Assembly: GCA_045579705.1 (NCBI GenBank)
Contig: JAZNMP010000002.1
Location: 22,991-86,990 of the forward strand
Reading direction: 5' to 3'
Origin: Lachnocurva sp045579705
GTDB taxonomy: Bacteria > Bacillota > Clostridia > Lachnospirales > Lachnospiraceae
DNA: 64,000 nt
Below the pieces are notes generated by a model. It searched no databases, had not been told where the DNA came from, and saw nothing but the letters and a program-made list of their open reading frames with translations. The position numbers and the translations under genes were made by a program. Below, piece after piece: positions 8,406 to 17,356 of this stretch (its first letter is position 1; each line of letters starts with the position of its first letter).

Positions 8406-10556
8406 ATGGACAGCGCTGTTGCTAGAAACAATGATGAATACGTATTTGGTTTAGATATAGGAACCCGTAATGTCGTAGGTACTGTCGGAAAGATGGTGGA
8501 CGACGAATTCCATGTAATCTGTGAAGTCATAAAGCAGCACAAGACACGTGCCATGCTGGATGGTCAGATTCATAATATTGCGAGAGTTTCAGAGGTTGTA
8601 GCTGAAGTAAAGGAAGAACTCGAGGCAAAGATAGGTCAGCCGCTTACGAATGTATGTATTGCTGCCGCTGGACGAGTTCTCGTTACAGAGACAACAACAG
8701 TAACTTATGAATATCCTGAAGAGACTGTAGTGCAGGACGAAGACTTGCACACATTGGATCTCATGGGTATCGATCAGGCAAAGAAGCAGCTTGATGAAAA
8801 AGCTGATCAGAAATACAAGTTCTATTGTGTCGGATATTCAGTTGTAAAGTATTATCTGAATGGTGAGCCTTTTGGAAGTCTGGAAGGACATAAGGCTGAC
8901 GAAATAGCAGAGGATATCATCGTTACCTTCCTGCCGGAAGATGTAGTAGATGGTTTGTACACCGCAGTAAACAGGGCGGGGCTTGAAGTCGCAAATCTGA
9001 CTTTGGAGCCTATAGCAGCTATGAATGTTGCTATTCCTGAAAACTACAGAATGCTCAATATCGCCCTTGTCGATGTCGGCGCGGGTACATCCGATTTATG
9101 TATTACTAAAGATGGAAGTATCGCGGCTTATGGAATGATTCCATATGCTGGTGATGAGCTTACAGAAGTAATCGTTCAGGCTTATCTGGTTGATTTTGCA
9201 ACAGCTGAACAGATCAAGCTTGATTCAACATTTAAGGATGAAGTTACATATACGGATATCATGGGAATCTCACATACAGTTAAATCTGAAGAGGTTTGGA
9301 ATCTGCTTTCTGAGACTAGAGAGAAGATTACAAAGGCTGTAGCTGAGAAGATTATCGAACTTAATGGTGACAAGCCTGTAGCGGCTACATTCGTAGTCGG
9401 TGGTGGCGGAAAAGTACATGGATTCTGTCCATCTCTGGCAAAGAAGCTAGGAATCGTAGATGAACGTGTAGCCCTTCGTGGTGAAGAAGCTATGAATGAC
9501 ATCATCTTTGATGAGCAGGGTATCGAGAAGGATCCTCTCCTCGTTACTCCTATCGGTATCTGCTTGAACTACTATGAGCAGAGAAACTCATTTATCATGG
9601 TTCATTTCAATGACGAAATGCTAAAGATTTATGATAATGGTCGACTTACGGTATTTGATGCGGCTATTCAGGCAGGCCTTGATACGACGGAACTTTTTCC
9701 GAAGCGCGGTGCTGAGTTAAACGTTACGGTAAATGGTATCGTTCGTCTCATCAAAGGTATCGAAGGTGAATCCGCTGAAGTTAGAATGGATGGAGAGGTA
9801 GTTGGCTTAAATACTCCTCTTAAGAGAAACTCTTACATCGAATTTCGTCCATCTACTATGGGTTCAGCTGCATCAGCAAAGGTTGCTGACCTCGCTGAAT
9901 ACACAACAGACAGCCTGTACTTTGTAGTAAACCAGAAACGTGTGGCATGTCCTAAGTTTGTAGAAGTGAACGGTATTCTCGAATCACCAGAGTACGAATT
10001 AAAGGACGGCGACAAGGTAGATACCAGAAATTACTATACAGTTGGACAGCTTGCGAAGTTTATGGATGTTCAGCTTAATCCAGAAGGAGATATCTTTGTT
10101 AACAACAAACAGGCATCTCTGGATACACTGGTATACGAGAACTTCTCAATCGATTGGGATACACTCGATTTTGCAAGTATGGATGATAGCTATGAGTCAG
10201 GTGAGGAGGCTATTCCGACTGGCGTGGAAGATACAGTTGGTGAAGCTGATGAAGCTCAGGTCGATGGCGATTTAGCAGGTGAAGCTCAGGTCGAAGCTGA
10301 TAAAATGGAAACTGAGTCTGGAAATGAAGTTTCGGGAGCAAAATATGCTTCTATTAACGTAAAGATTAACGGAAACAGCTTTACTTTGACAGGAAAGAAA
10401 GACTATATTTTTGTAGATATTTTTACTGTATATCCGTTTAATACAAATGAATCAAATGGTAGAGCGGTTTATACAATGATAAATTCCAGTCCTTGCGGTT
10501 ATGTAGATCCTCTTAAAGATGGAGATTCCGTAGAGATTGGATGGAAGGAAAAATAA
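8406..10556 (+). CDS. FtsA-like actin-fold ATPase with long C-terminal extension
   Basis: Member of the actin/Hsp70 fold group near FtsA and PilM. Phosphate-1 motif FGLDIGTRNVVGTVG is at the N-terminus, phosphate-2 DVGAGTSDLCI near residue 225, and the adenosine motif VVGGGGKVHG near 330. After about residue 390 it departs from classical FtsA: two beta-rich modules are separated by an acidic, Ala/Glu-rich linker (about 595-640), and the last 70 residues form a small domain ending YVDPLKDGDSVEIGWKEK. The start at ATG 8406 follows GGGAGGA; a GTG at 8388 has no spacing for a ribosome site. At 716 aa it is much longer than FtsA (about 420). It may act in division or envelope assembly; function is inferred. 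Confidence 0.75.
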   Translation: MDSAVARNNDEYVFGLDIGTRNVVGTVGKMVDDEFHVICEVIKQHKTRAMLDGQIHNIARVSEVVAEVKEELEAKIGQPLTNVCIAAAGRVLVTETTTVTYEYPEETVVQDEDLHTLDLMGIDQAKKQLDEKADQKYKFYCVGYSVVKYYLNGEPFGSLEGHKADEIAEDIIVTFLPEDVVDGLYTAVNRAGLEVANLTLEPIAAMNVAIPENYRMLNIALVDVGAGTSDLCITKDGSIAAYGMIPYAGDELTEVIVQAYLVDFATAEQIKLDSTFKDEVTYTDIMGISHTVKSEEVWNLLSETREKITKAVAEKIIELNGDKPVAATFVVGGGGKVHGFCPSLAKKLGIVDERVALRGEEAMNDIIFDEQGIEKDPLLVTPIGICLNYYEQRNSFIMVHFNDEMLKIYDNGRLTVFDAAIQAGLDTTELFPKRGAELNVTVNGIVRLIKGIEGESAEVRMDGEVVGLNTPLKRNSYIEFRPSTMGSAASAKVADLAEYTTDSLYFVVNQKRVACPKFVEVNGILESPEYELKDGDKVDTRNYYTVGQLAKFMDVQLNPEGDIFVNNKQASLDTLVYENFSIDWDTLDFASMDDSYESGEEAIPTGVEDTVGEADEAQVDGDLAGEAQVEADKMETESGNEVSGAKYASINVKINGNSFTLTGKKDYIFVDIFTVYPFNTNESNGRAVYTMINSSPCGYVDPLKDGDSVEIGWKEK

Positions 10557-10559
10557 TAA

Positions 10560-11357
10560 ATGGAATTATTTAGCATAAGGTCGGGGAGCTCTGGCAATTG
10601 TATTTGTGTCGGAAGTTCCTCACACCATGTGCTTATCGATGCAGGAATCAGCGGTAAGCGTATCGAAGAGGGGTTAAATACGTACGATCTGACTGCACGT
10701 GATATGGATGCGATATTAGTTACTCATGAGCATATAGATCATATTGCAGGCTTGGGCGTGATGGCTCGTAGATACGGACTTCCTATTTATGCGACTCGGG
10801 ATACTATCTCAGCGATAAAGAATACTTCATCTGTAGGAAAGATAGATGAAGGGTTGTTTCACCCGATCACTCCAGATGAGAAATTCACTATTGGTGATAT
10901 CGAGATTAATCCTATTCATATTTCGCATGATGCGGCGGATCCGGTTGCTTACAGACTAGAAGCCTATGGAAAGAAAGCAGCGGTGCTTACTGACTTAGGT
11001 TATTATGATGACTATATCGTGAATCATATGAGAGATTTGGACTGTGTGCTTCTCGAATCAAATCATGATAAGAGGATGCTCGAGGCTGGACCTTATCCAT
11101 ATAGCTTAAAGGTTCGAATCATGGGCGACAAAGGGCATCTTTCAAATGATACCTGTGGTCAGCTTCTCTCTGAAATACTGAATGATGATATTAAGCATAT
11201 TTTTTTAGGCCATCTTTCTCATGAGAATAACTATTCTGAACTTGCTCTACAAACGGTAGAGAGTGAGATAACACTTTCTGATACTGAGTATAAAGGAAAT
11301 GATTTTCCTATTGAGGTTGCTTCTAGAGAATGTGTGTCTAGGAGAATTGAGTTTTAG
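10560..11357 (+). CDS. MBL-fold hydrolase, WalJ/YycJ family
   Basis: Metallo-beta-lactamase fold protein with the di-metal motif THEHIDHIAGLG (about 55-66), further ligands HISHDAAD, a DLGYY segment and GHLSHENN near the C-terminus. The family includes YycJ/WalJ, linked to cell-wall and DNA-repair phenotypes; its substrate is not settled. The ATG follows the previous stop by 3 bases, so it is co-translated with the FtsA-like gene. 265 aa matches the family. Confidence 0.85.
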   Translation: MELFSIRSGSSGNCICVGSSSHHVLIDAGISGKRIEEGLNTYDLTARDMDAILVTHEHIDHIAGLGVMARRYGLPIYATRDTISAIKNTSSVGKIDEGLFHPITPDEKFTIGDIEINPIHISHDAADPVAYRLEAYGKKAAVLTDLGYYDDYIVNHMRDLDCVLLESNHDKRMLEAGPYPYSLKVRIMGDKGHLSNDTCGQLLSEILNDDIKHIFLGHLSHENNYSELALQTVESEITLSDTEYKGNDFPIEVASRECVSRRIEF

Positions 11358-11363
11358 TTAGCT

Positions 11364-11437
11364 CTGCGGCGCAGCCCGCAGTTGCTTGTATGAAGTTTCG
11401 TATTGGGAAAGAACTTGAAATAAAGAGTTCCCTATAA
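11364..11437. repeat. Single-copy member of the leader + hairpin repeat family
   Basis: CTGCGG..CCGCAG leader hairpin (11364-11381), followed after a short gap by TATTGGGAA ... TTCCCTATA (about 11401-11437). It is organised like the arrays at 31.45 and 35.03 kb: leader, then a hairpin with arms GGGAA/TTCCC and a loop like GAACTTGAAATAAAGAG. It directly follows the walJ-like stop codon. Confidence 0.55.
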
Positions 11438-11637
11438 AAAGCATGAAAGACTGGAGCAGTGTATATGTCACGGCAACTGATTCCACGAATCTTTTAAAGC
11501 CTGTAATAGCAAGGTTTGTGGGCGCTTTAATGTGGATTTGTAACCCACTTATAACCCAAGTAATTTTTGTACAAATGTGACAAAGCAGCAAAACAACAGT
11601 GATTTTGGAGATGTGACATACAATTACATATGGCGAG

Positions 11638-11659
11638 GCACACTTAATCTTAAGTGTGC
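11638..11659. repeat. Perfect 10-bp inverted repeat
   Basis: GCACACTTAA / TTAAGTGTGC with a 2-base centre. No T-tract follows, so it could be an operator or cruciform site rather than a terminator. Confidence 0.6.
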
Positions 11660-11672
11660 TTGGCTACTAATA

Positions 11673-11743
11673 AACAACCCCATCGGGTCGTGTCAAAAGC
11701 AGTAAAGATGTGCTGTAGATTGACACGGGCTGGTGGGGTTGTT
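11673..11743. terminator. Large inverted repeat, possible bidirectional terminator
   Basis: Arms of about 24 bases (11673-11697 and 11719-11743) pair AACAACCCCA with TGGGGTTGTT and CGTGTCAA with TTGACACG, with small bulges. It sits between the housekeeping run and the island promoter and may insulate them. Confidence 0.55.
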
Positions 11744-11793
11744 AGTTGTTTTAATGTTTACGACAAACGATAAGCAAATTATAAAGTTGCTGA

Positions 11794-11822
11794 TTGAAAG
11801 TGTTCGCGTCATAGAATATAAT
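11794..11822 (+). promoter_or_regulatory. Strong sigma-A promoter of the defence island
   Basis: TTGAAA at 11794-11799, a 17-base spacer and perfect TATAAT at 11817-11822; transcription would start about 30 bases before the Fic gene. Confidence 0.75.
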
Positions 11823-11859
11823 AAAATAGTGAGTTTTTATTGGATTACGGAGGTTTGAT

Positions 11860-12936
11860 ATGAATGATATAAAAAAAGATCCATTTGAGGAATATATAAA
11901 AAATCTTCCTCCTACAAGAAAAGAACTTGGACAAGCATGGCAGGCTGCGATTGGGTTGCAGGATGTTGATGGATTAAAAACATCTGAATACTTGTACGAG
12001 ACTGCAAAAAAGAACATTGACGGTGAAATCTCTGTAGATGAGGCCGGAGACTTAATTAATAGTTATTACGAGAGTAAAGACGGTCGTTCTGAGGTTGAGA
12101 CGCGTACAGAAGAGGCAGATAAGGTGTCTGCAAGAATTGCAAAAATCTTATCTGAGAAGGCATTCACGTTTTCGCCTACACAATATTTATCTATTCATCG
12201 CGAGCTGTTCCTTGGTATTTATTCCCATGCAGGAAAAATCAGAGATTATAATATCACGAAAAAGGAATGGGTTCTTGATGGAGATACAGTATCTTATGGT
12301 GGAGCTACTGAACTTCGAGAAACGCTAGATTATGATTTTTCTCAGGAAAGGGATTTTCGCTATAACGGTTTAACAATGGATGAGGTGATTCATCATTTAG
12401 CGGTTTTTATTTCCAGACTTTGGCAAATCCATGTGTTTGAGGAAGGCAATACCAGAACAACAGCTGTGTTTTTAATAAAGTATCTTCGCATGCTTGGATT
12501 TGATGCCGAAAATGATTTGTTTGCGAAGCACTCTTGGTATTTTCGAAATGCTTTGGTTAGGGCAAATTACAATAACATAAAGAATGGTATCTATGAGACG
12601 ACAGAGTTCCTCGAAATGTTTTTAAGGAATCTTTTGCAGAATGAGAAGCACGAGCTTCACAATAGAGAAATGCATGTTAGTGGTAAATTTTTCTTGGGTC
12701 ATGATGACCCGATAAATGACCCGATAAATGACCCAATAAAATTAGATGGACGTGAGCTTAAAATTATAGAGTTGTTACGAGAAGAAACTGGCTTAACACG
12801 AAAAGAGATGGCAGCTCGTTTAGATTGCTCGGATTCAACAATTAAGCGGTGCCTGCAGTCTATGGTTGAAAAGGGCGTACTGAAACGAATTGGATCAAAT
12901 AAAAAAGGTGAGTGGATCATATTAGAAAAGAAGTAA
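11860..12936 (+). CDS. Fic-domain protein with C-terminal winged helix
   Basis: Fic proteins transfer AMP or related groups to protein hydroxyls. The catalytic loop reads HVFEEGNTRTTAVF starting at His191: the His, Phe, GN and first Arg of the HPFxxGNGRxxR motif are kept, but the second G is Thr and the last Arg is missing, a variant seen in Fic proteins of restriction loci. Residues 280-293 carry a triple DPIN repeat encoded by three 12-bp units (12706-12741). A winged-helix/HTH domain follows (LTRKEMAARLDCSDSTIKRCLQ), so the protein may bind DNA or regulate the locus. First gene of the island, 358 aa, good RBS ACGGAGG. Confidence 0.85.
   Translation: MNDIKKDPFEEYIKNLPPTRKELGQAWQAAIGLQDVDGLKTSEYLYETAKKNIDGEISVDEAGDLINSYYESKDGRSEVETRTEEADKVSARIAKILSEKAFTFSPTQYLSIHRELFLGIYSHAGKIRDYNITKKEWVLDGDTVSYGGATELRETLDYDFSQERDFRYNGLTMDEVIHHLAVFISRLWQIHVFEEGNTRTTAVFLIKYLRMLGFDAENDLFAKHSWYFRNALVRANYNNIKNGIYETTEFLEMFLRNLLQNEKHELHNREMHVSGKFFLGHDDPINDPINDPIKLDGRELKIIELLREETGLTRKEMAARLDCSDSTIKRCLQSMVEKGVLKRIGSNKKGEWIILEKK
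12706..12741 (+). repeat. 12-bp in-frame microrepeat inside the Fic gene
   Basis: Three tandem copies of GACCCGATAAAT (the third diverged), encoding repeated Asp-Pro-Ile-Asn before the winged helix. Copy changes would stay in frame and lengthen or shorten the linker. Confidence 0.85.
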
Positions 12937-12976
12937 TATAAACAAATGTATTTAACCGGGTTACGGAGGATAAAGC

Positions 12977-13168
12977 ATGGATTATTTAACATCGGCAGAA
13001 TGTGCAAAGAAATGGAATGTTTCTCAAAGACGAGTAGCTATTTATTGTAAAGAGGGTAGAATTGAAGGAGCAGTTCTTATGGGGAGAATGTGGTTGATTC
13101 CAGCTAATGCGGACAAACCAGAAGATCCGCGAAGAGTTCGTAGAATGAATCGAAATGCAAACGAATAA
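12977..13168 (+). CDS. Small helix-turn-helix protein (excisionase/MerR-like)
   Basis: 63 residues. LTSAECAKKWNVSQRRVAIY is a typical helix-turn-helix, followed by CKEGRIEGAVLMGRMWLIP, the wing pattern of excisionase-like DNA-binding proteins. The C-terminus is basic (RRVRRMNRN). It has a strong RBS (TTACGGAGG) with nearly the same leader as the Fic gene, 40 bases after it. Probably a regulator of the island; a DNA-architecture role cannot be excluded. Confidence 0.75.
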   Translation: MDYLTSAECAKKWNVSQRRVAIYCKEGRIEGAVLMGRMWLIPANADKPEDPRRVRRMNRNANE

Positions 13169-13191
13169 TAAAAATAAGGAGTAACAATTTT

Positions 13192-14454
13192 ATGGCAACT
13201 TGTTATTTTGAAGGTGATATAAAGCACGGTTATCCTTGCGAATATAAGGTTACTGAAGAAAAAATTTATGTAAACGTTGATTATTTTATTGAGGACGAAA
13301 TAGAATCTGTAAACGGTGTAAAAGTATGGTCGGCAGCATCGAACTTTAAAAATAGAGATATTCTTATTGTTGATGGCGAGGAGAAAAAAAGCTTACTTAT
13401 AAAGGATGCGGGCTATTTGGGATTTAATAATAGGATGGGTTCATTAGATGATAAATATGTAACCTCGTTCGGCTCATATGAATGGTTTGAATCTAGTGAT
13501 AGTCAATGTCTTTTATCTTTAGATGACCTTCCAATGGTGAGCTCTTTTAAAATATATAGTGATTGCATTTCAGAATACTTAAGACAACCTAGTGTATCAA
13601 TTGAAAATAACAAGGATGAACTTGTTATTCGGATGTCAAAGAAACGGAAAAGCCAAAAAACTTTAATTAATTCCAATAATATTAAAAGCATAATATTAGC
13701 TGATGATTGGAAGGAGATTCCAATGGCTTTATCTTATAAAATCGCAATGTTTGGATACTTGGAAATAGTATTGGATTCTGAAGTGCCTTATAACGAAGTG
13801 TATAAATACCTTTATGAATTAATGATATATTTGCAATTGTATTATCCGGGTAAGTTTAAGATTAGTAAAGTAAGGTTGAATATTAATACTAATGAGTATG
13901 ACTTTGTTTCTAAAGCAGTAAGGCCTATTAAATATACAGATAGGAATATTAGTTATTCGATAAATGGGAGCTTATTGGATTTTCTTAAGAATTGTTATAT
14001 TAAGATTCCATATAGAGATATTGAAGGAGATGTACGAAACGTCCCATACGTAATCATGAATTCTTATAGAAGTATAGAAGATAATTTTTTGATGTTTTAT
14101 AGATTTATTGAATTTAGATATAAAAGAAAAAAGCATTACGATAAGCAGGAAGAATATATAAAAGATGCTTTTCATGAGCACTATAAGAAGGACATAATTA
14201 GCGAGGAACTAATTGAATCACATTCAAAAGAAATTGTATGTTTGCGTAATCATTATGCACATGAGGGCTACTATATTCATAATTCTATTTTGCCGATTCG
14301 TTATAATAGAGCTAATTCAGAGAATAATTATGAAGTCGTTGCAGATTTTAAATGGATTTACGAAAAAACAAAACTATTATACGTAATGGTTGTGGATATT
14401 ATTTTTACAGAAATGTTGGGTTATTCGGAATATAATTTTCAAAAAGTATTCTAG
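13192..14454 (+). CDS. HEPN-motif protein, possible ApeA-like abortive-infection RNase
   Basis: 420 residues with no membrane segment. The C-terminal helical region contains LRNHYAHEG, a clear HEPN RNase motif R-x4-H (Arg352, His357). The N-terminal half (about 1-170) is beta-rich, starting with a short FEGDI...GYPCEYKV segment, which is the layout of ApeA-type anti-phage proteins (beta sensing domain plus C-terminal HEPN). The gene is visibly more AT-rich than its neighbours, with many Tyr/Asn/Ile codons. It sits between the small HTH gene and the methyltransferase, where a cargo gene could have been inserted. HEPN assignment is fairly firm; the ApeA resemblance is inference. Confidence 0.6.
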   Translation: MATCYFEGDIKHGYPCEYKVTEEKIYVNVDYFIEDEIESVNGVKVWSAASNFKNRDILIVDGEEKKSLLIKDAGYLGFNNRMGSLDDKYVTSFGSYEWFESSDSQCLLSLDDLPMVSSFKIYSDCISEYLRQPSVSIENNKDELVIRMSKKRKSQKTLINSNNIKSIILADDWKEIPMALSYKIAMFGYLEIVLDSEVPYNEVYKYLYELMIYLQLYYPGKFKISKVRLNINTNEYDFVSKAVRPIKYTDRNISYSINGSLLDFLKNCYIKIPYRDIEGDVRNVPYVIMNSYRSIEDNFLMFYRFIEFRYKRKKHYDKQEEYIKDAFHEHYKKDIISEELIESHSKEIVCLRNHYAHEGYYIHNSILPIRYNRANSENNYEVVADFKWIYEKTKLLYVMVVDIIFTEMLGYSEYNFQKVF

Positions 14455-14480
14455 AATAAACAGTAGGAAAGGTGAATACA

Positions 14481-17279
14481 ATGACTGACGCAGAAAAAAG
14501 AGAGGCAGCAAGAAAGTTTTTTTATAAATGGAAAGAACGTGGTAAAGAAGATGAAGATGATCGTTCTTTTTGGATAGATTTCTTACAGGATGTAATGGGT
14601 GTAGACCATGTAACAGACCGTATAGAGTTTCAAAAGAAAGTTCTGAATGATAAGGGGAGCCTATCAAATAGAATTGATGCATATATTCCAGAAACAAGAG
14701 TATTAATAGAACAGAAGAGTCGGGGAATTGATTTGTCAAAGCCTCAACCTGGACATAATAATAAAACTCCATATGAGCAGGCTAAGGATTATGATAATGC
14801 ATTACCTTTAAGTGAAAAGGCAAAGTGGATTATTGTGTCTAATTTTGCCGAAATATGGGTGTATGACATGGACACAAGAGTTCCAGAACCGACAAAGTTT
14901 ACTTTAAGTGAAATACCCACGAAATACAGTTTGTTCGAATTCTTGACAAATAAGAAAGAACAAAAAATAAGCCAAGAGATGGAAGTTTCTGTCAAAGCTG
15001 GGGAATTTGTTGGCCTTATTTATGATGCGTTATTAAAGCAGTATATCAATCCAGAAAGCGAAGAAAGCTTAAAGAGTTTAAATATGCTTTGCGTAAGATT
15101 GGTGTTCTGTCTTTATGCGGAGGATGCTCATATTTTTGGGGATAATGGACATATGTTTCATGATTATATGGAGCAGTTTGAGACAAAAGATATGCGGAGA
15201 GCATTAATTGATCTTTTCAAGATTCTTGATACTCCTGAAAATGAAAGAGATCCGTACGATGATAGTGATTTGGCAAAATTCCCATACGTAAATGGAGGTT
15301 TGTTTGCTGACGAGGATATTGAAATTCCCAAATTTACTGATGAAATACGTGAAGTTTTACTAGCAAAAGCAAGTGCTGGATTTGATTGGTCAATGATTAG
15401 TCCAACCATTTTCGGAGCAGTATTTGAATCTACATTAAATCCGGAGACAAGGCGCTCTGGAGGTATGCACTATACTTCGATAGAAAACATTCACAAGGTT
15501 ATTGATCCTTTGTTTTTGGATGAACTGACAAAAGAATTTGAAGAAATTGATAGTATTCAAGTTGTGAAAACCAAGAAACAAAAATTAAGAGATTTTCAAG
15601 ATAAGCTTGCAAGTCTAAAGTAGTTAGATCCAGCTTGTGGTAGTGGTAATTTCCTTACAGAAACATATATCAGTATTCGGAGACTTGAGAATAGGGTAAT
15701 CACATCCATTCTAAATTGTGAAAAAGGAGCAGTTGAGGGACAGCTTGCAATGGGTGGTTCTATTGTTCCTATAAAGGTTGAGATAAGTCAGTTTTACGGA
15801 ATTGAGATAAATGATTTTGCAGTGACAGTTGCTAAAACGGCTCTGTGGATAGCTGAGTCACAAATGCTGAAAGAAACAGAAGATATTTTACTTATGCATT
15901 TGGATTTCCTGCCGCTTAAGACGAATGCATATATCCATGAAGGAAATGCTCTTAGAATGGATTGGGAAAATGAAGTTGTTTCTGCAAGAGATTTAAGCTA
16001 TATAATGGGTAATCCTCCATTTATTGGACATCAGTACAGAGATGCAAAGCAAACGGAAGATATGGGAATTGCTTTTTGGGATTTAAAGAAATTTGGAAAA
16101 CTGGATTATGTTAGTAGTTGGTTCAATAAGGCTACAGATTATTGTTTGAATTCTAACACACGATGTGCTTTTGTATCGACAAATTCCATTGTTCAGGGTG
16201 AATCAGTTGGTCTTCTGTGGAAATTATTATTTGATAAGGGGGTCGAAATTGATTATGCGTATACTCCTTTTGTGTGGAGCAGTGAGGCAACAGAAAAAGC
16301 AAAAGTTCATTGTGTTATTATAGGTTTCTCGATAAACAAGCATACATCAAACAAGCGTATATTTAGTGATAGTGGTATTGTTGATTGTCCATACATTAAT
16401 GGTTATTTAATGAATGCACCAGATGTATTTATTAAGTCACGAGGATTACCTTTAACCAATGGCTTGCCTACGATGAGCAAAGGTAGCCAACCTACAGATG
16501 GAGGTAATTTGATACTTTCAGAAGAAGAGAAGGTAGAACTCATAAAGAAATATCCAGATACAGAAGTATTCATAAAAAGATATATAAGTGCGGATGACTA
16601 TATAAATAATAAATATAGATATTGTTTGTGGCTTAAAGAGGTGAGCCCTAGTAAATATAAAAATAATCCAATAATTATGAGGCGATTAGAGGCCGTTCAA
16701 GAAATAAGAAGAAAAAGTCCTACGGCGTCTGTTCAACGTGATGCGGATACTCCAATGTTATTTACTCAAATAAGACAACCTTCGACATTTTATATTGCAA
16801 TGCCAGAAGTTTCGTCAGCTAGAAGGAGGTATATTCCATTTGGATTTATTCAACCAGATATAATTGCAAGTAATATGTTATATCTAATACCAAATGCGAG
16901 TTTATATTTGTTTGGAATAATGACATCGAATGTACATATGGCTTGGACTAGGGTAGTAGCAGGAAGGTTAAAAAGTGATTATCGATATACTCCAGCAGTA
17001 TATAATAATTTTCCATGGCCATCACCAACAGGTGAACAAAAACAAAAAATAGAAAAGACTGCGCAAACTATTCTAGATGCAAGAGAATTGTATCCTGATA
17101 GCAGCCTTGCAGATTTATATGATCCGCTTACGATGCCAAGAGAATTGCAAAAAGCACATGTTGCAAATGATAAAGCAGTTATGGAAGCCTATGGATTTTC
17201 AGTAAAAGATACGTCTGAAGCAGATTGCGTTGCGGCTCTTATGAAAATGTATCAGGAGCTTACAAAAAGAGAGAATTGA
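14481..17279 (+). pseudogene. Type IIG-like methyltransferase-nuclease fusion, interrupted by an in-frame TAG
   Basis: Reads as one 932-codon frame broken only by TAG at 15621-15623 (codon 381). The N-terminal part has a PD-(D/E)xK-like nuclease motif (DAYIPETRVLIEQKS) and a helical spacer. Immediately after the stop comes the SAM-binding motif LDPACGSGNF, then GIEINDFAVTVAKTALW and the adenine-methylase catalytic motif IMGNPPFIGH (about residue 513); the C-terminal third would be the target-recognition domain. The layout is that of MmeI-like single-chain restriction-modification enzymes. Start ATG 14481 follows AGGAAAGG. As read, the product is a nuclease-side fragment of 380 aa; a second open frame (15750-17279) covers the methylase but has no clear own ribosome site. 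Confidence 0.85.
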
Positions 17280-17356
17280 TTTTATTATTAGTGGCTAATA
17301 TAAACGAGAGAGATGCGAGTATAATTACAAAAACCAATTTGGAAAGGCAAAACGAT

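Larger units (their letters stand above)
11358..11859. other. Intergenic stretch at left edge of the defence island
   Basis: 502 bases without a supported gene. It holds a GC-rich leader hairpin and one isolated 74-bp-family hairpin (11364-11437), two strong inverted repeats (11638-11659 and 11673-11743) and the island promoter. An open frame on the minus strand at 11358-11591 is made of repeat sequence and has no start signal, so I leave it out. Confidence 0.6.

Noticed and set aside
11358..11591. Minus-strand open frame after the walJ-like gene
   Set aside because: Made of leader/hairpin repeat sequence; no ribosome site or recognisable product.
15621..15623. TAG as a recoded amino acid such as pyrrolysine
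   Set aside because: Other genes here use TAG as a normal stop (for example the aminopeptidase), RF1 is present, and no downstream insertion element was seen.
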